Below, one piece after another: positions 44,640-52,961 of a DNA stretch of 64,000 nucleotides (the stretch's first letter is position 1; the number at the start of each line of letters is the position of its first letter). The position numbers and the translations under genes are program-made. Source of the DNA: Roseivirga sp. 4D4 (GTDB lineage: Bacteria; Bacteroidota; Bacteroidia; Cytophagales; Cyclobacteriaceae); assembly GCF_001747095.1 (NCBI RefSeq), contig NZ_MDGP01000001.1, positions 231,001 through 295,000 of the forward strand. The letters are read 5' to 3'. The notes beneath the pieces were generated by a model. That model searched no databases, was not told the origin of the DNA, and saw only the letters and a list, made by a program, of their open reading frames with translations.

Positions 44640-44956
44640 GTCCCTCTGCCAACTATTCGTAGTAGTCAGGTTGGTGGAACTCTAGTTGTTCCGGTAGTCA
44701 GATGGGCTGCCGGACTTCATGGAGGATGAGCGCACTAAATAACAATATAAAGAAACTGGTTTCCTGTATTCCAGGTATCACAGTGTTTTGGTGTGTCCAG
44801 TGGCCGTATGGGTCACTGGGCTAATTTTCAGAACAAACCTGATAGCAGATGCAAAACCTAAAGAAACCATTAAATAACTCAAATTCCTTACCAGCCAGCC
44901 GAGGGTTTGAAGTTAGGTGAGTCCGGTAGCAGAAGGTTACCGGACTCTTTTTTTGA
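44640..44956 (+). ncRNA. Candidate structured non-coding RNA
   Basis: No open frame of note, yet several stems line up on the plus strand: TCTGCCAAC/GTTGGTGGA (44645-44653 with 44670-44678, using two G-U pairs), TCCGG/CCGGA (44690-44694 with 44710-44714), CCTG/CAGG (44763-44775), CCAGTG/CACTGG (44797-44802 with 44814-44819), and a perfect terminator at the end. Flanking genes on both sides are on the minus strand, so this terminator has no coding gene to serve. Does not match tmRNA, RNase P or SRP RNA signatures that I know. The 5' end is approximate. Confidence 0.45.
44919..44954 (+). terminator. Perfect plus-strand terminator without upstream plus-strand gene
   Basis: GAGTCCGGTA (44919-44928) pairs perfectly with TACCGGACTC (44938-44947) around a nine-base loop, followed by seven T residues. 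The nearest plus-strand gene upstream ends at 41602 with its own terminator. Confidence 0.85.
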
Positions 44957-45044
44957 AAAGAGTTGTGCTTATTGCTTTGCCAAGGCTAATTGGACATTGT
45001 GTTCAGTCGAGAATGATAACTACAAGATCATCACAATAGGACTT

Positions 45045-45446
45045 TTAGTTTAGCATAATCAAGCTTACGTAAATGGCCATAGTCCAGTCATAGGCTGCAC
45101 AGAACGGAATATACCAACTGGGAATTTTAGCCAATTTCACCGAAGCGTTATGATGCGCTATATCCCAGAGTCCATGCAGAAATAAACCAGTAATCAATAT
45201 CCAGGGAGAAAACCAAAGTCCAAAAACACCCATAGCTACAAAAACGGAAGCCACTATCACTTCAATGACAATCACTTCTTTATGTTTGCTCAACAATGCG
45301 AACCCATAGTACACTGAACCTATTAGTACTAACAGGAATGAGGTCAATTCCAATCTCCTTGATTCAGATAGTGACATATGCAAGGCGATGGTAACTGTCG
45401 CCAAGAGTAATCCGACTAAAATGTTTTTTGCTACTGGTTTCATCAT
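45045..45446 (-). CDS. Small four-helix membrane protein, unrecognised
   Basis: 133 residues with four hydrophobic segments (NILVGLLLATVTIALHMSL, LTSFLLVLIGSVYYGFAL, VIVASVFVAMGVFGLW, WYIPFCAAYDWTMAIYVSLI). Between helices three and four sits HGLWDIAHH, a His-rich loop seen in small Bacteroidota membrane proteins. Function unknown. ATG at 45446 or 45443. Confidence 0.65.
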   Translation of the reverse strand: MMKPVAKNILVGLLLATVTIALHMSLSESRRLELTSFLLVLIGSVYYGFALLSKHKEVIVIEVIVASVFVAMGVFGLWFSPWILITGLFLHGLWDIAHHNASVKLAKIPSWYIPFCAAYDWTMAIYVSLIMLN

Positions 45447-45548
45447 CTCTTTAGTTTAATGGTCATTTACTGTAGATGTCCATCCAGAGGTAGTAGCCGT
45501 GGAGAATTAAAAATAGTAGGTTATAACTTCAATTAAAAGGATGCCAAA

Positions 45549-45598
45549 GTTTGCTTGTCGGCTATAACCTCTCTGCCGACAGGCAGTCACAAACATGG
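45549..45598. repeat. Hairpin repeat, copy 1
   Basis: Core CTGCCGACAGGCAG (45573-45586), preceded by GCTATAACC and enclosed by GTTTG/CAAAC arms. Member of a family with further copies at 46443, 46596 and 47650. Lies downstream of the isochorismatase gene. Confidence 0.65.
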
Positions 45599-45669
45599 GT
45601 AGGGAAAGCATTCCTTTGCCAAAACTGATATCTACTATCTTCTGCTTAATGAGGAAGACAGCTGTTTTT

Positions 45670-46230
45670 TTAATAAGCTGTTGACAAATGATTTTTTATT
45701 TGTTCTGTTTTCTGAACGTCAATTTTTCCTTTAGTCGGAATCATATTCTGCCAGACCCAATTGTAATGTTTTATCACTTGTTCTGCTTTCAGGTGTGGTC
45801 TTTCCCCAGTTGTATGTCCATCTTCAACAACGGTAATATTATAATCCTTTGTCAACGCGGACTGAATTGTCGATTCAACACAGAAGTCGGTCGCACAACC
45901 AGTAATGAACAGTTCATTGACATTCAATTCTTTCAGTTTTGAATGAAGTTCTGATTTATAGAAAACGTCATTTGCATATTTGTCGATTCTGACATCAGTA
46001 GGTTCTACATTTAGATCATCTAAATTTTCCCAGTCAGGATCGTTTTTTTCAAACTCTCCAGTTCCAGTTCCATCGTGTTGGATGTAGACAACAGGATGTT
46101 CTAATTCTCTAAATAAGAGAGAAAGCTCATTGATTCTTTTAACAACCCCGATCCTGTCAAACCTTGGTGTTCTAGATGTGAAAGAGCCTTTCTGCATATC
46201 AATTACAAGCAAAGCTTTTCTGTTTTCCAT
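45670..46230 (-). CDS. Isochorismatase-like cysteine hydrolase
   Basis: 186 residues from ATG 46230; eight upstream codons carry no homology. Catalytic triad of the family is complete: Asp11 (VIDMQKG), Lys84 (DKYANDVFY) and Cys117 (ITGCATDFCVEST), with the cis-peptide region around CATD. These enzymes hydrolyse amides or isochorismate-type ethers; the substrate is not known. No operon partner. Confidence 0.9.
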   Translation of the reverse strand: MENRKALLVIDMQKGSFTSRTPRFDRIGVVKRINELSLLFRELEHPVVYIQHDGTGTGEFEKNDPDWENLDDLNVEPTDVRIDKYANDVFYKSELHSKLKELNVNELFITGCATDFCVESTIQSALTKDYNITVVEDGHTTGERPHLKAEQVIKHYNWVWQNMIPTKGKIDVQKTEQIKNHLSTAY

Positions 46231-46442
46231 GCGATTCGATGTTAATTGTGTCAAGAGTTAGCTAACCACTGCTTAAACGTGATTTACCCTTTAAGCAGAT
46301 CATCAAGACATAATATATGATCTTTTGATAACCTACTCGATATTTTAGATACAAATTGAGTACGACTGATTTTATGAACTGTGGCTGTAAAGCATTGCAT
46401 GTAGTGCGTTTTCACACTCTAATTGAAAAGACATGCCTTTTA

Positions 46443-46487
46443 CTTGTTGGCGATAATCTGTTTGTCGACAAGTATGGGCCAAGCGAG
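46443..46487. repeat. Hairpin repeat, copy 2 (degenerate)
   Basis: CTTGTTGGCGATAATCTGTT, then TGTCGACAAG and GGGCCAAGCGAG, follows the order of the intact copy at 47650-47693 with several substitutions. Recognisable but decayed. Confidence 0.45.
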
Positions 46488-46595
46488 CGGGGACTACTGT
46501 CATTGCGAGCCGGCCTATTGGCAGACAATAAAGAAAAGTGGCGTGAGCAAACTTTTCTGACGTGGCAATCTGTCTGTTTGATGGGTATTCAATTA

Positions 46596-46641
46596 CTCGT
46601 TAATGGAAACCTGTCTGCCGACAGGCAGGTGCCAAAAAGGG
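46596..46641. repeat. Hairpin repeat, copy 3
   Basis: Intact core CCTGTCTGCCGACAGGCAGG (46610-46629), followed by GTGCCAAAAAGGGC as in the other copies. Located 15 bases beyond the end of the TPR-like gene at 46657, where it could act as a transcript-end hairpin. Confidence 0.7.
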
Positions 46642-46656
46642 CTGGAAGTTTGTTTG

Positions 46657-47502
46657 TTATAAATACTTTGCGAAAAACTCATTCTTGTCAAAGGCCTTAT
46701 TCCATTTGGCTTGGCCCTTCAGTTTTAGGCTGTCCTCGATATCAACATTTCCACTAGTGAAAAGATGATAGTCTAACACCTCGATTTTAGTTTTTAGAAA
46801 AATTATGGTTGCCTCATCCTCTGTGTTTATAACTAGGGTTGATTTTGCCTGATTTATTAGAATAGACAGTTCTTTTCTTGAATATTTTTCCAATAAGTAC
46901 TCTTCCAATAGGTTTAGTAATGAACTGTTGCTAGCCAATCCATTGTAAAAAATATATGGTAATAGTTTCTTTATTGCTTTGTCAATTTTTCCTTGCCCGT
47001 GATAGAGTCTAGCATATTGTTTTGCTGAGTAGATTTCATACGCCATCAGCTCGTTACCACCAAAATGTTGGTATTTATATTTCTTGTCAAATAAGCGGAT
47101 GTATTTTTTAGCTAGCTCGTAGTTTTTCAGGTTGAGGTATATATCTGCGAGATTGGATGCGCTTCTATGCTTGTATAATGCATATTGCTCCATAAGTCCA
47201 CCAAACTTTTCCTGCTCATCATAATTAGATTCAAGAAGATTTATGAAAATCGGAATGGCTTCTTCATCCCGATCTATTTCTCGAAGAATGTAGGCCATAT
47301 TATATTTTACTCTTGGTATTAAAGAGGACTCTATATGATTACTGAGGAAATTTTGACAAAGAGTCAATGCGGAATCATATTCTTCATCATAATAGGTTTC
47401 TAGTATTTGATCAAAAGCTAGCTGATCAGTAGTTGGTTCTTTCACTTGTCCAAACGTGAAGAATGGGACAAGCGCGAGTAGGAAAAATATTGGACTTTTC
47501 AT
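46657..47502 (-). CDS. Unrecognised secreted protein with TPR-like helices
   Basis: 281 residues. Signal peptide (FFLLALVPFFTFGQ). Helical repeats resembling TPR: DYDSALTLCQNFLSNH-like, VKYNMAYILREIDRDEEAIP, SNLADIYLNLKNYELAKKYI and YARLYHGQGKIDKAIKKLLP. No catalytic motif. Base composition and neighbours suggest an accessory block. Hairpin-repeat copies flank it on both sides. Confidence 0.65.
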   Translation of the reverse strand: MKSPIFFLLALVPFFTFGQVKEPTTDQLAFDQILETYYDEEYDSALTLCQNFLSNHIESSLIPRVKYNMAYILREIDRDEEAIPIFINLLESNYDEQEKFGGLMEQYALYKHRSASNLADIYLNLKNYELAKKYIRLFDKKYKYQHFGGNELMAYEIYSAKQYARLYHGQGKIDKAIKKLLPYIFYNGLASNSSLLNLLEEYLLEKYSRKELSILINQAKSTLVINTEDEATIIFLKTKIEVLDYHLFTSGNVDIEDSLKLKGQAKWNKAFDKNEFFAKYL

Positions 47503-47649
47503 CAGAATATTGAAGTTGAAGATCCAACTAAGCTCTGTCGGTTTGACCTTTTCTCTAGGTACTCTAAAGTATATGATCTAGATGCCCTTTGCAAATAACC
47601 ATTTAGACTGAAACTTAGTGCCTATTGGAGATATTTAACCTTTGCGGCT

Positions 47650-47693
47650 CTTGTTGGTCATAACCTGTCTGCCGACAGGCAGGGACCAACAAG
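47650..47693. repeat. Hairpin repeat, copy 4 (best-formed)
   Basis: Outer arms CTTGTTGGTC and GACCAACAAG (10 bp, perfect) enclose the core CCTGTCTGCCGACAGGCAGG, itself nearly palindromic. This copy defines the element: a 44-bp nested hairpin between two minus-strand genes. It could stabilise transcript ends or be a mobile repetitive palindrome. Confidence 0.8.
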
Positions 47694-47713
47694 GGCGGAG
47701 GGTGTCTAGGTCT

Positions 47714-48007
47714 TTACTCGATTATGAATAATATAATCAGAGCAATAAAAATTAGGTAAACGATGAATGATAAAGTGTTTGAAACAATCTTTAGTGCTTT
47801 TTGATCTTCTAACTCAAACCACCAAAGTTTCCATTCGCTAATTGCCATATGTTTGAACATCTTGAAAAATTCAACTAAAGAATAATCAGTGCGGAACAAA
47901 GTGTATGACGTACGATTTTTAAGGTTTAAGAGTCTCCAATTGACCAGCCAGCGAACCGCAAAAAGGCCGCATCCAATTATTAATAAGGTTGATAAAACTT
48001 CCTCCAT
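47714..48007 (-). CDS. Small two-helix membrane protein, unrecognised
   Basis: 97 residues from ATG 48007; the frame extends 15 codons upstream without support. Helices at both ends (STLLIIGCGLFAVRWLV and TLSFIVYLIFIALIILFII) flank an amphipathic, aromatic-rich centre (YSLVEFFKMFKHMAISEWKL). Function unknown; in the block of unrecognised genes. Confidence 0.55.
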   Translation of the reverse strand: MEEVLSTLLIIGCGLFAVRWLVNWRLLNLKNRTSYTLFRTDYSLVEFFKMFKHMAISEWKLWWFELEDQKALKIVSNTLSFIVYLIFIALIILFIIE

Positions 48008-48070
48008 ATTTTTCTGGTTAGTGTGGTTTTTGTCTTTTGGTGATAGTGCCAAGATGGCATGGGAACAGTT

Positions 48071-48754
48071 TTATTCTTTGTCTTCAGGGAAAAGATGGTA
48101 GTAGTGCTCTAGAAGCGTTTTTCCTAGGTCTGAAAACCGATAGTTGAATTTAATGTCACCTCCTTTAAATTCTGGTGAGGATTCATTGTATTGATCGACT
48201 CTTTCAATGGGATTTTGTTCAGAGGGTTCTTGGTATATCAGCCCTAAACTAATGAGAGGGTAATACTCCCCTTCATAAATTTCCTCTCCTTCGTATTTTT
48301 TGAAATATGTAACTAGAATCAAATCATCTAGGTAAGCATCTTGGATCAGTTTGGTGAGCCTTAAGAAATCTTCGACATATTCTATTTTACCAAGTGCTTT
48401 TAATCTACACAAACGTCCATATACTTTACACTTTCTTGTAGTCTCAAGCCTATCGATAGCCATAAGTATTTTTTCAGCACCGCTTTCATCATCATCCCCT
48501 AATTCATATACAAGTTCAGTCCTTTCATTCCAACTTGTCTCACTTAATTCTAAAAGAACATGCATGGCTTTTTTGATGAAAATTCTATCGGTATAGGAAC
48601 TGTATATATTCTTAACCGCAACTAGCGATTTTAAAATTGGTACTTCTTTGATAACTTCCTGAGATGTTTCATTGTCTAGAGCCTTTTCCACCAAGTCGAT
48701 TGAGATACTCTTCAAATCCTTTGAATTTATAATTTCCGTAAAGTGCTCTTTCAT
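48071..48754 (-). CDS. Unrecognised helical cytoplasmic protein
   Basis: 227 residues, acidic, no signal peptide or membrane helix. Mainly helical (RIFIKKAMHVLLELSETSW, GAEKILMAIDRLETTRKC, RLCRLKALGKIEYVEDFLRL), ending in a short part that looks like a small winged or beta domain (KFNYRFSDLGKTLLEHYYHL). No known family assigned. Spacing to neighbours does not force an operon. Confidence 0.55.
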   Translation of the reverse strand: MKEHFTEIINSKDLKSISIDLVEKALDNETSQEVIKEVPILKSLVAVKNIYSSYTDRIFIKKAMHVLLELSETSWNERTELVYELGDDDESGAEKILMAIDRLETTRKCKVYGRLCRLKALGKIEYVEDFLRLTKLIQDAYLDDLILVTYFKKYEGEEIYEGEYYPLISLGLIYQEPSEQNPIERVDQYNESSPEFKGGDIKFNYRFSDLGKTLLEHYYHLFPEDKE

Positions 48755-48849
48755 ATTGTTTTTCTAAAATTATTCAGGTGGTATGGTTATACAATGTTGA
48801 AATAATTTGGTGGTAGAATACCAACAAGGGGGGAGCAATTGATTATTCT

Positions 48850-49482
48850 CTACTTTCCAAAAGTATTATATGATTCAATTATTGCACTGTTTAGATTTTT
48901 GCTATGTGACCTTATTGCTGAAAATGAACCAACCGCGGAATTTGGTTCGAGGTCATAGACCCGTCCGTCTAAGGAGTTTTCGTCATTTGTTAGACTTATT
49001 CTAATGATTCCTTCATAATTAGAGGGATTACTATTTTCATTTGAATCAAAGTTATTTTTACTTCTCAGATCGAAAATCAGGTTCATTTTTTGTTTATTAA
49101 TGAAAATTCCATCGCTATCCCAAACGGCATCATAGTTGCTAACAGTTGGTTCTTTACCTTTCTTCCAGACCTTTCCATTTGAAACAAATTCTTGAGAATT
49201 TTGGTCAAAACGAATTTCCAAAACCGCAAATACTTCAAAATCCAATGTTTCGTTCTGAATTTCATAAATCCAAACACCCTTATATTGTTCTAAATTATTT
49301 CCTGAAGTGATGTTTTCCAAGTTCACGGTGTCTCGGGAGAGCTCTGGATACTTTGATCCTAAGTAAAAAGAAGTAGAGATAATCGCTATTAGGACGCTTG
49401 ACATAGATACTATATTTTTTATAGTCAAACCCTTAAATAGTTGACCCAATGTCATTTTATCAGTAATGAGTTCCTCTTTCAT
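48850..49482 (-). CDS. Unrecognised single-pass membrane protein
   Basis: 210 residues: cytoplasmic N-terminus, one membrane helix (IVSMSSVLIAIISTSFYLGS, about 28-48), and an outer domain of beta character (YKGVWIYEIQNETLDFEVFA, FEGIIRISLTNDENSLDGRV-like) that resembles a small lipocalin-like barrel. Function unknown. AT-rich codon use like its block neighbours. Confidence 0.55.
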   Translation of the reverse strand: MKEELITDKMTLGQLFKGLTIKNIVSMSSVLIAIISTSFYLGSKYPELSRDTVNLENITSGNNLEQYKGVWIYEIQNETLDFEVFAVLEIRFDQNSQEFVSNGKVWKKGKEPTVSNYDAVWDSDGIFINKQKMNLIFDLRSKNNFDSNENSNPSNYEGIIRISLTNDENSLDGRVYDLEPNSAVGSFSAIRSHSKNLNSAIIESYNTFGK

Positions 49483-49582
49483 AAATTTTTCGCTTGGTTC
49501 CTTTATTCTCTGAATTTGTTGAAATTCTTAACAATTATCAATTCGGATATCATATAGCAATGAAAATCTTTTGACAGACGGG

Positions 49583-49613
49583 CTTGTACATTTATAGTCG
49601 TCCTCTATCTTTG
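49583..49613 (+). promoter_or_regulatory. Promoter of the his operon
   Basis: CTTG at 49583-49586, a 19-base spacer and TATCTTTG at 49606-49613 match the Bacteroidota consensus TTTG-n19-TAnnTTTG very well. The leader ATG follows seven bases later, so the leader transcript would have almost no 5' untranslated region. Confidence 0.75.
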
Positions 49614-49619
49614 CAGCCG

Positions 49620-49685
49620 ATGTTAGTGAAAACCTATATCGCCCTTCGCGCAGCTCATGCACATCACTTCCATCATCTCGTTTAG
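49620..49685 (+). CDS. hisL: Histidine-rich leader peptide of the his operon
   Basis: 21 codons with five His in seven consecutive positions (HAHHFHH) just before the end, then Leu-Val-stop. CATCTC at the His codons pairs with GAGATG just past the stop (49674-49679 with 49685-49690). It sits between a strong promoter and hisG. Established: His-rich leaders let ribosome stalling at low charged tRNA-His block terminator formation. Inferred: same use here. The GC-rich segment and T-run that follow fit. Confidence 0.72.
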   Translation: MLVKTYIALRAAHAHHFHHLV

Positions 49686-49702
49686 AGATGTATAACCCCT
49701 AT

Positions 49703-49737
49703 GTGGCCTACGCGGTCACTTAATTCCGCCCTTTTTT
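49703..49737 (+). terminator. Candidate his attenuator
   Basis: GTGGCC/GGTCAC (49703-49708 with 49714-49719) and the competing GCGG/CCGC (49712-49715 with 49726-49729) overlap, followed by CC and six T residues at 49732-49737. Mutually exclusive stems before a T-run are as expected for an attenuator, but the stems are short and no folding was computed. Confidence 0.5.
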
Positions 49738-49773
49738 AAATCATTTTCTATTAATTACAGTTCTTACATCCAG

Positions 49774-50634
49774 ATGGATAATACATTACGCATTGCAGTA
49801 CAAAAAAAAGGTCGCCTGAGCGATGACTCTTTGAAGCTAATCAAGGAGTGTGGTATCAAGTTTAACAACGGTACAGGCAAGTTAAAGGCCGCTTCTACCA
49901 ACTTTCCAATGGAGTTTCTCTTCCTTAGAGATGACGATATTCCAGGCTATGTGCAAGACGGTATTGCCGATATAGGTATCGTTGGTGGCAACGAAGCCGA
50001 AGAGAAAAATAAGGATGTCGATACGGTGAAAAACCTCGGCTTTTCGAAATGTAGATTGTCTTTGGCGATCGATAAAAATGAACCTTATAATGGAGTACAA
50101 GACTTCGAAGGAAAAAGTCTTGCTACTTCCTACCCGAAGATTTTGGGTGACTATCTAAAATCACAAAACGTCAATGCCGAAATCAACGAGATCAGTGGTT
50201 CGGTAGAGATCGCTCCGAGTATTGGTTTGGCTTATGGAATCTGCGACATCGTGAGCTCAGGTTCTACGCTGATGAGCAATGGCCTCAAGGAGGTGGAGGT
50301 CATCTATAAGTCGGAAGCAGTGATGCTGGCCAATAAGAATTTGAGCCAGGCCAAGAGAGACATTCTAGAGAAGTTCATCTTCAGAATTGAGGCGGTACAA
50401 GCTGCTAAGAATAACAAATACATCCTGATGAATGTGCCTAATTCGGCCATTGATCAAATTACCCAGATACTTCCGGGTATGAAGAGCCCTACCGTTATGC
50501 CTTTGGCTGATGAGGGGTGGAGTTCAGTACACACTGTAATCAGGGAGGACGATTTTTGGGAGATTATCGAAGAATTGAGAGGCGCTGGTGCCGAAGGAAT
50601 TCTAGTGGTGCCAATTGAGAAAATGATTCTATGA
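49774..50634 (+). CDS. hisG: ATP phosphoribosyltransferase
   Basis: 286 residues: the long, self-regulated form. First step of histidine synthesis: ATP plus PRPP gives phosphoribosyl-ATP. Signatures: LRIAVQKKGRLSDDSLKLIK, FLRDDDIPGYVQDGIADIGI, CDIVSSGSTLMSNGL with the PRPP-binding loop, and a C-terminal regulatory domain (about 210-286: MNVPNSAIDQITQILPGMKS, GAEGILVVPIEKMIL) that binds histidine in homologs. No HisZ partner needed. Overlaps hisD by four bases. Confidence 0.97.
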   Translation: MDNTLRIAVQKKGRLSDDSLKLIKECGIKFNNGTGKLKAASTNFPMEFLFLRDDDIPGYVQDGIADIGIVGGNEAEEKNKDVDTVKNLGFSKCRLSLAIDKNEPYNGVQDFEGKSLATSYPKILGDYLKSQNVNAEINEISGSVEIAPSIGLAYGICDIVSSGSTLMSNGLKEVEVIYKSEAVMLANKNLSQAKRDILEKFIFRIEAVQAAKNNKYILMNVPNSAIDQITQILPGMKSPTVMPLADEGWSSVHTVIREDDFWEIIEELRGAGAEGILVVPIEKMIL

Positions 50635-51920
50635 AAACGGTAATCAAACCAGCGCGATCTACTTGGACGGAACTATTAGAAAGGCCAACCATGAATCTCG
50701 AAGCCATCGAGGGAAGGGTAAAGCCGGTGATGGAGTCTGTGCAATCTCGTGGCGATGCTGCTTTGCGTCAATTCACCGAGCAATTCGATGGTGTGGTTTT
50801 AGACAACCTTCGAGTTTCTGATCAAGAGGTGACTGAAGCCATTGAACAAGTGGATGATAATTTGAAACAGTCCATTGCAGTAGCCAAAAAGAATATTGAG
50901 ACTTTTCACGAAGCGCAGAAAGACGATTTCGTGAAAGTGGAAACCATGCCTGGTGTCAACTGCTATCGCAAGTCGGTGGGTATTGATAAAGTTGGACTTT
51001 ACATTCCTGGCGGAACGGCTCCTTTGTTTTCTACTGTGTTGATGCTGGCTGTTCCAGCTAAGATTGCTGGCTGTCGTGAGTTAGTGCTTTGCACACCTCC
51101 GAACAAAGAGGGTAAGGTACATCCAGCCATTCTTTATGCAGCTCAACTGGTAGGTATTGATAAGATATTTAAAGTCGGTGGTGCGCAAGCGGTAGCTGCC
51201 ATGACTTTTGGGACAGAAACGGTGCCTCAGGTATATAAAATCTTCGGTCCGGGGAATCAATATGTCACTGCAGCCAAACAATTGGCCATGAAATATGGCG
51301 TATCTATCGATATGCCTGCAGGGCCATCGGAAGTTGCGGTTTACGCGGATGAATCTGCTGTACCAGCCTTCGTAGCCGCTGATTTGCTCTCGCAGGCAGA
51401 ACATGGAGTAGATTCTCAGGTGGTTTTAGTGGCTTCGTCTGAGGCAGTGGTAGCTGCTGTGCAAAGTGAAGTGAGTAGTCAGTTGGCCGTTTTGCCACGA
51501 GCTGAGATGGCTTCAAAGGCTTTAGAGAATAGTGTTGCGATTGTCCTGGAGGATCAGTCTTTGGCTATTGATCTTTTGAACGAATATGGTGCTGAGCACT
51601 TGATCCTATCGGTAAACGAACCATGGGAAGTTGCCAATCGCATTGTGAATGCAGGCTCTGTTTTCTTAGGAAATTACACACCAGAGTCTGCCGGAGATTA
51701 TGCTTCCGGTACCAATCACACGCTACCCACCAATGGCTATGCAAAAATGTATAGCGGTGTCTCCTTGGATAGCTTTGTCAAGAAAATTACCTATCAGGAG
51801 ATTACTCCAGAGGGCTTAAAAGTTTTGGGGCCTGTGGTGGAAACTATGGCCGCGGCCGAAGAGCTTGAGGCACATAAGAATGCCGTTACGCTTAGGCTGA
51901 AGGAGGTGGGTAATGTTTGA
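50631..51920 (+). CDS. hisD: Histidinol dehydrogenase
   Basis: 429 residues, full length. Oxidises L-histidinol to histidine in two NAD steps with zinc. Signatures: VGLYIPGGTAPLFSTVLMLA, VGGAQAVAAMTFGTETVPQV, IFGPGNQYVTAAKQLA, DMPAGPSEVAVYADESA and LLSQAEHGVDSQVVLV; the zinc-binding and catalytic His regions appear intact. ATGA overlap with hisG and an eight-base overlap with hisC show tight coupling. Confidence 0.97.
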   Translation: MKTVIKPARSTWTELLERPTMNLEAIEGRVKPVMESVQSRGDAALRQFTEQFDGVVLDNLRVSDQEVTEAIEQVDDNLKQSIAVAKKNIETFHEAQKDDFVKVETMPGVNCYRKSVGIDKVGLYIPGGTAPLFSTVLMLAVPAKIAGCRELVLCTPPNKEGKVHPAILYAAQLVGIDKIFKVGGAQAVAAMTFGTETVPQVYKIFGPGNQYVTAAKQLAMKYGVSIDMPAGPSEVAVYADESAVPAFVAADLLSQAEHGVDSQVVLVASSEAVVAAVQSEVSSQLAVLPRAEMASKALENSVAIVLEDQSLAIDLLNEYGAEHLILSVNEPWEVANRIVNAGSVFLGNYTPESAGDYASGTNHTLPTNGYAKMYSGVSLDSFVKKITYQEITPEGLKVLGPVVETMAAAEELEAHKNAVTLRLKEVGNV

Positions 51921-52956
51921 TCCAAATCAACTTTTAAGGCCACACTTGAAAAACTTAGTGCCCTATTCATCGGCACGAGATGATTACAAAGGGAGTGAGG
52001 GTGTCTTTTTAGACGCGAATGAAAACCCTTATGGATCGATCACACCAGAAAAATGGAATCGCTATCCAGATCCTTATCAAAGGGCATTGAAGGCAAGAAT
52101 TGCCGAGATAAAGAATGTCGATGCAGCGCAGATATTTCTGGGTAATGGATCTGACGAGCCGATCGACCTACTGTTTCGCGCATTCTGCGAACCGGGTGTC
52201 GACAATGTGATCATCAATCCTCCGACTTACGGTATGTATAAGGTCAGTGCCGATATCAATGGGGTGGAGGCCAGAGAGGTGCTGATGACCAAGGATTTTG
52301 ACCTAAATACTGAAGGAATTCTGAATGCTGTTGATGAAAGAACGAAGATCATATTTATCTGTTCGCCCAATAACCCCTCGGGCAACGATGTGGATTTAGG
52401 TAAGATTGAGCAGGTGATCAAAGGCTTTGGCGGACTGGTTGTCGTTGATGAAGCCTATATTGATTTTACCAATAGAGCTTCCTTTGCCGATCGTTTGGCT
52501 GAATTTCCAAACCTGATCGTTTTGCAGACTTTCAGTAAGGCATGGGGCTTAGCCGCTTTGCGGTTGGGGATGGCTTTCTGCTCTGAAGAAATCTTGAGCA
52601 TCTTGAATAAGATCAAAGCACCATATAACTTAAGTGGCTTGACACAGGAGACGGTGCTAAAGGCATTGGATAATATTGCCTCCAAAGATGAAATGGTGAG
52701 TGATATTCTGAAGAATAGAACGGACTTGAAAGGGCAGCTAGAAAGCCTTGATATTATAGAAGAAGTGTATCCAACAGATGCTAATTTCTTCTTGGTGAGA
52801 ATTAAAGATGCAAAGTTGGTTTATAAAAGACTGATTGAGCAGCAGGTGATATTAAGAGATAGATCGAGTGTCGTGCTCTGTGATGATGGTATAAGAATTA
52901 CAGTGGGCACCACAGCAGAAAATCATGCTTTAATTGAAGCATTGAAAAGACTCTAG
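51913..52956 (+). CDS. hisC: Histidinol-phosphate aminotransferase
   Basis: 347 residues, fold type I PLP enzyme. Converts imidazole-acetol phosphate and glutamate to histidinol phosphate. Signatures: LDANENPYG, IFICSPNNPSGN, VVVDEAYIDF and the PLP Lys209 in QTFSKAWGLAALRLGMAF. ATG lies inside the hisD end (eight-base overlap). Followed by an 87-bp hairpin element before hisB. Confidence 0.96.
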   Translation: MFDPNQLLRPHLKNLVPYSSARDDYKGSEGVFLDANENPYGSITPEKWNRYPDPYQRALKARIAEIKNVDAAQIFLGNGSDEPIDLLFRAFCEPGVDNVIINPPTYGMYKVSADINGVEAREVLMTKDFDLNTEGILNAVDERTKIIFICSPNNPSGNDVDLGKIEQVIKGFGGLVVVDEAYIDFTNRASFADRLAEFPNLIVLQTFSKAWGLAALRLGMAFCSEEILSILNKIKAPYNLSGLTQETVLKALDNIASKDEMVSDILKNRTDLKGQLESLDIIEEVYPTDANFFLVRIKDAKLVYKRLIEQQVILRDRSSVVLCDDGIRITVGTTAENHALIEALKRL

Positions 52957-52961
52957 AATAA

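Larger units (their letters stand above)
46231..46656. other. Gene-free stretch with two hairpin-repeat copies
   Basis: About 420 bases between minus-strand genes. It contains one degenerate and one intact copy of the CTGCCGACAGGCAG hairpin family. A plus-strand frame of 133 codons crosses it but runs through the repeats and into the antisense of the next gene, so I do not count it as a gene. Confidence 0.55.

Noticed and set aside
44640..44956. tmRNA, RNase P RNA or SRP RNA
   Set aside because: None of the conserved sequence blocks of these RNAs was recognised.
46356..46757. Plus-strand frame of 133 codons
   Set aside because: Runs through two hairpin repeats and antisense to the TPR-like gene; composition is not protein-like.
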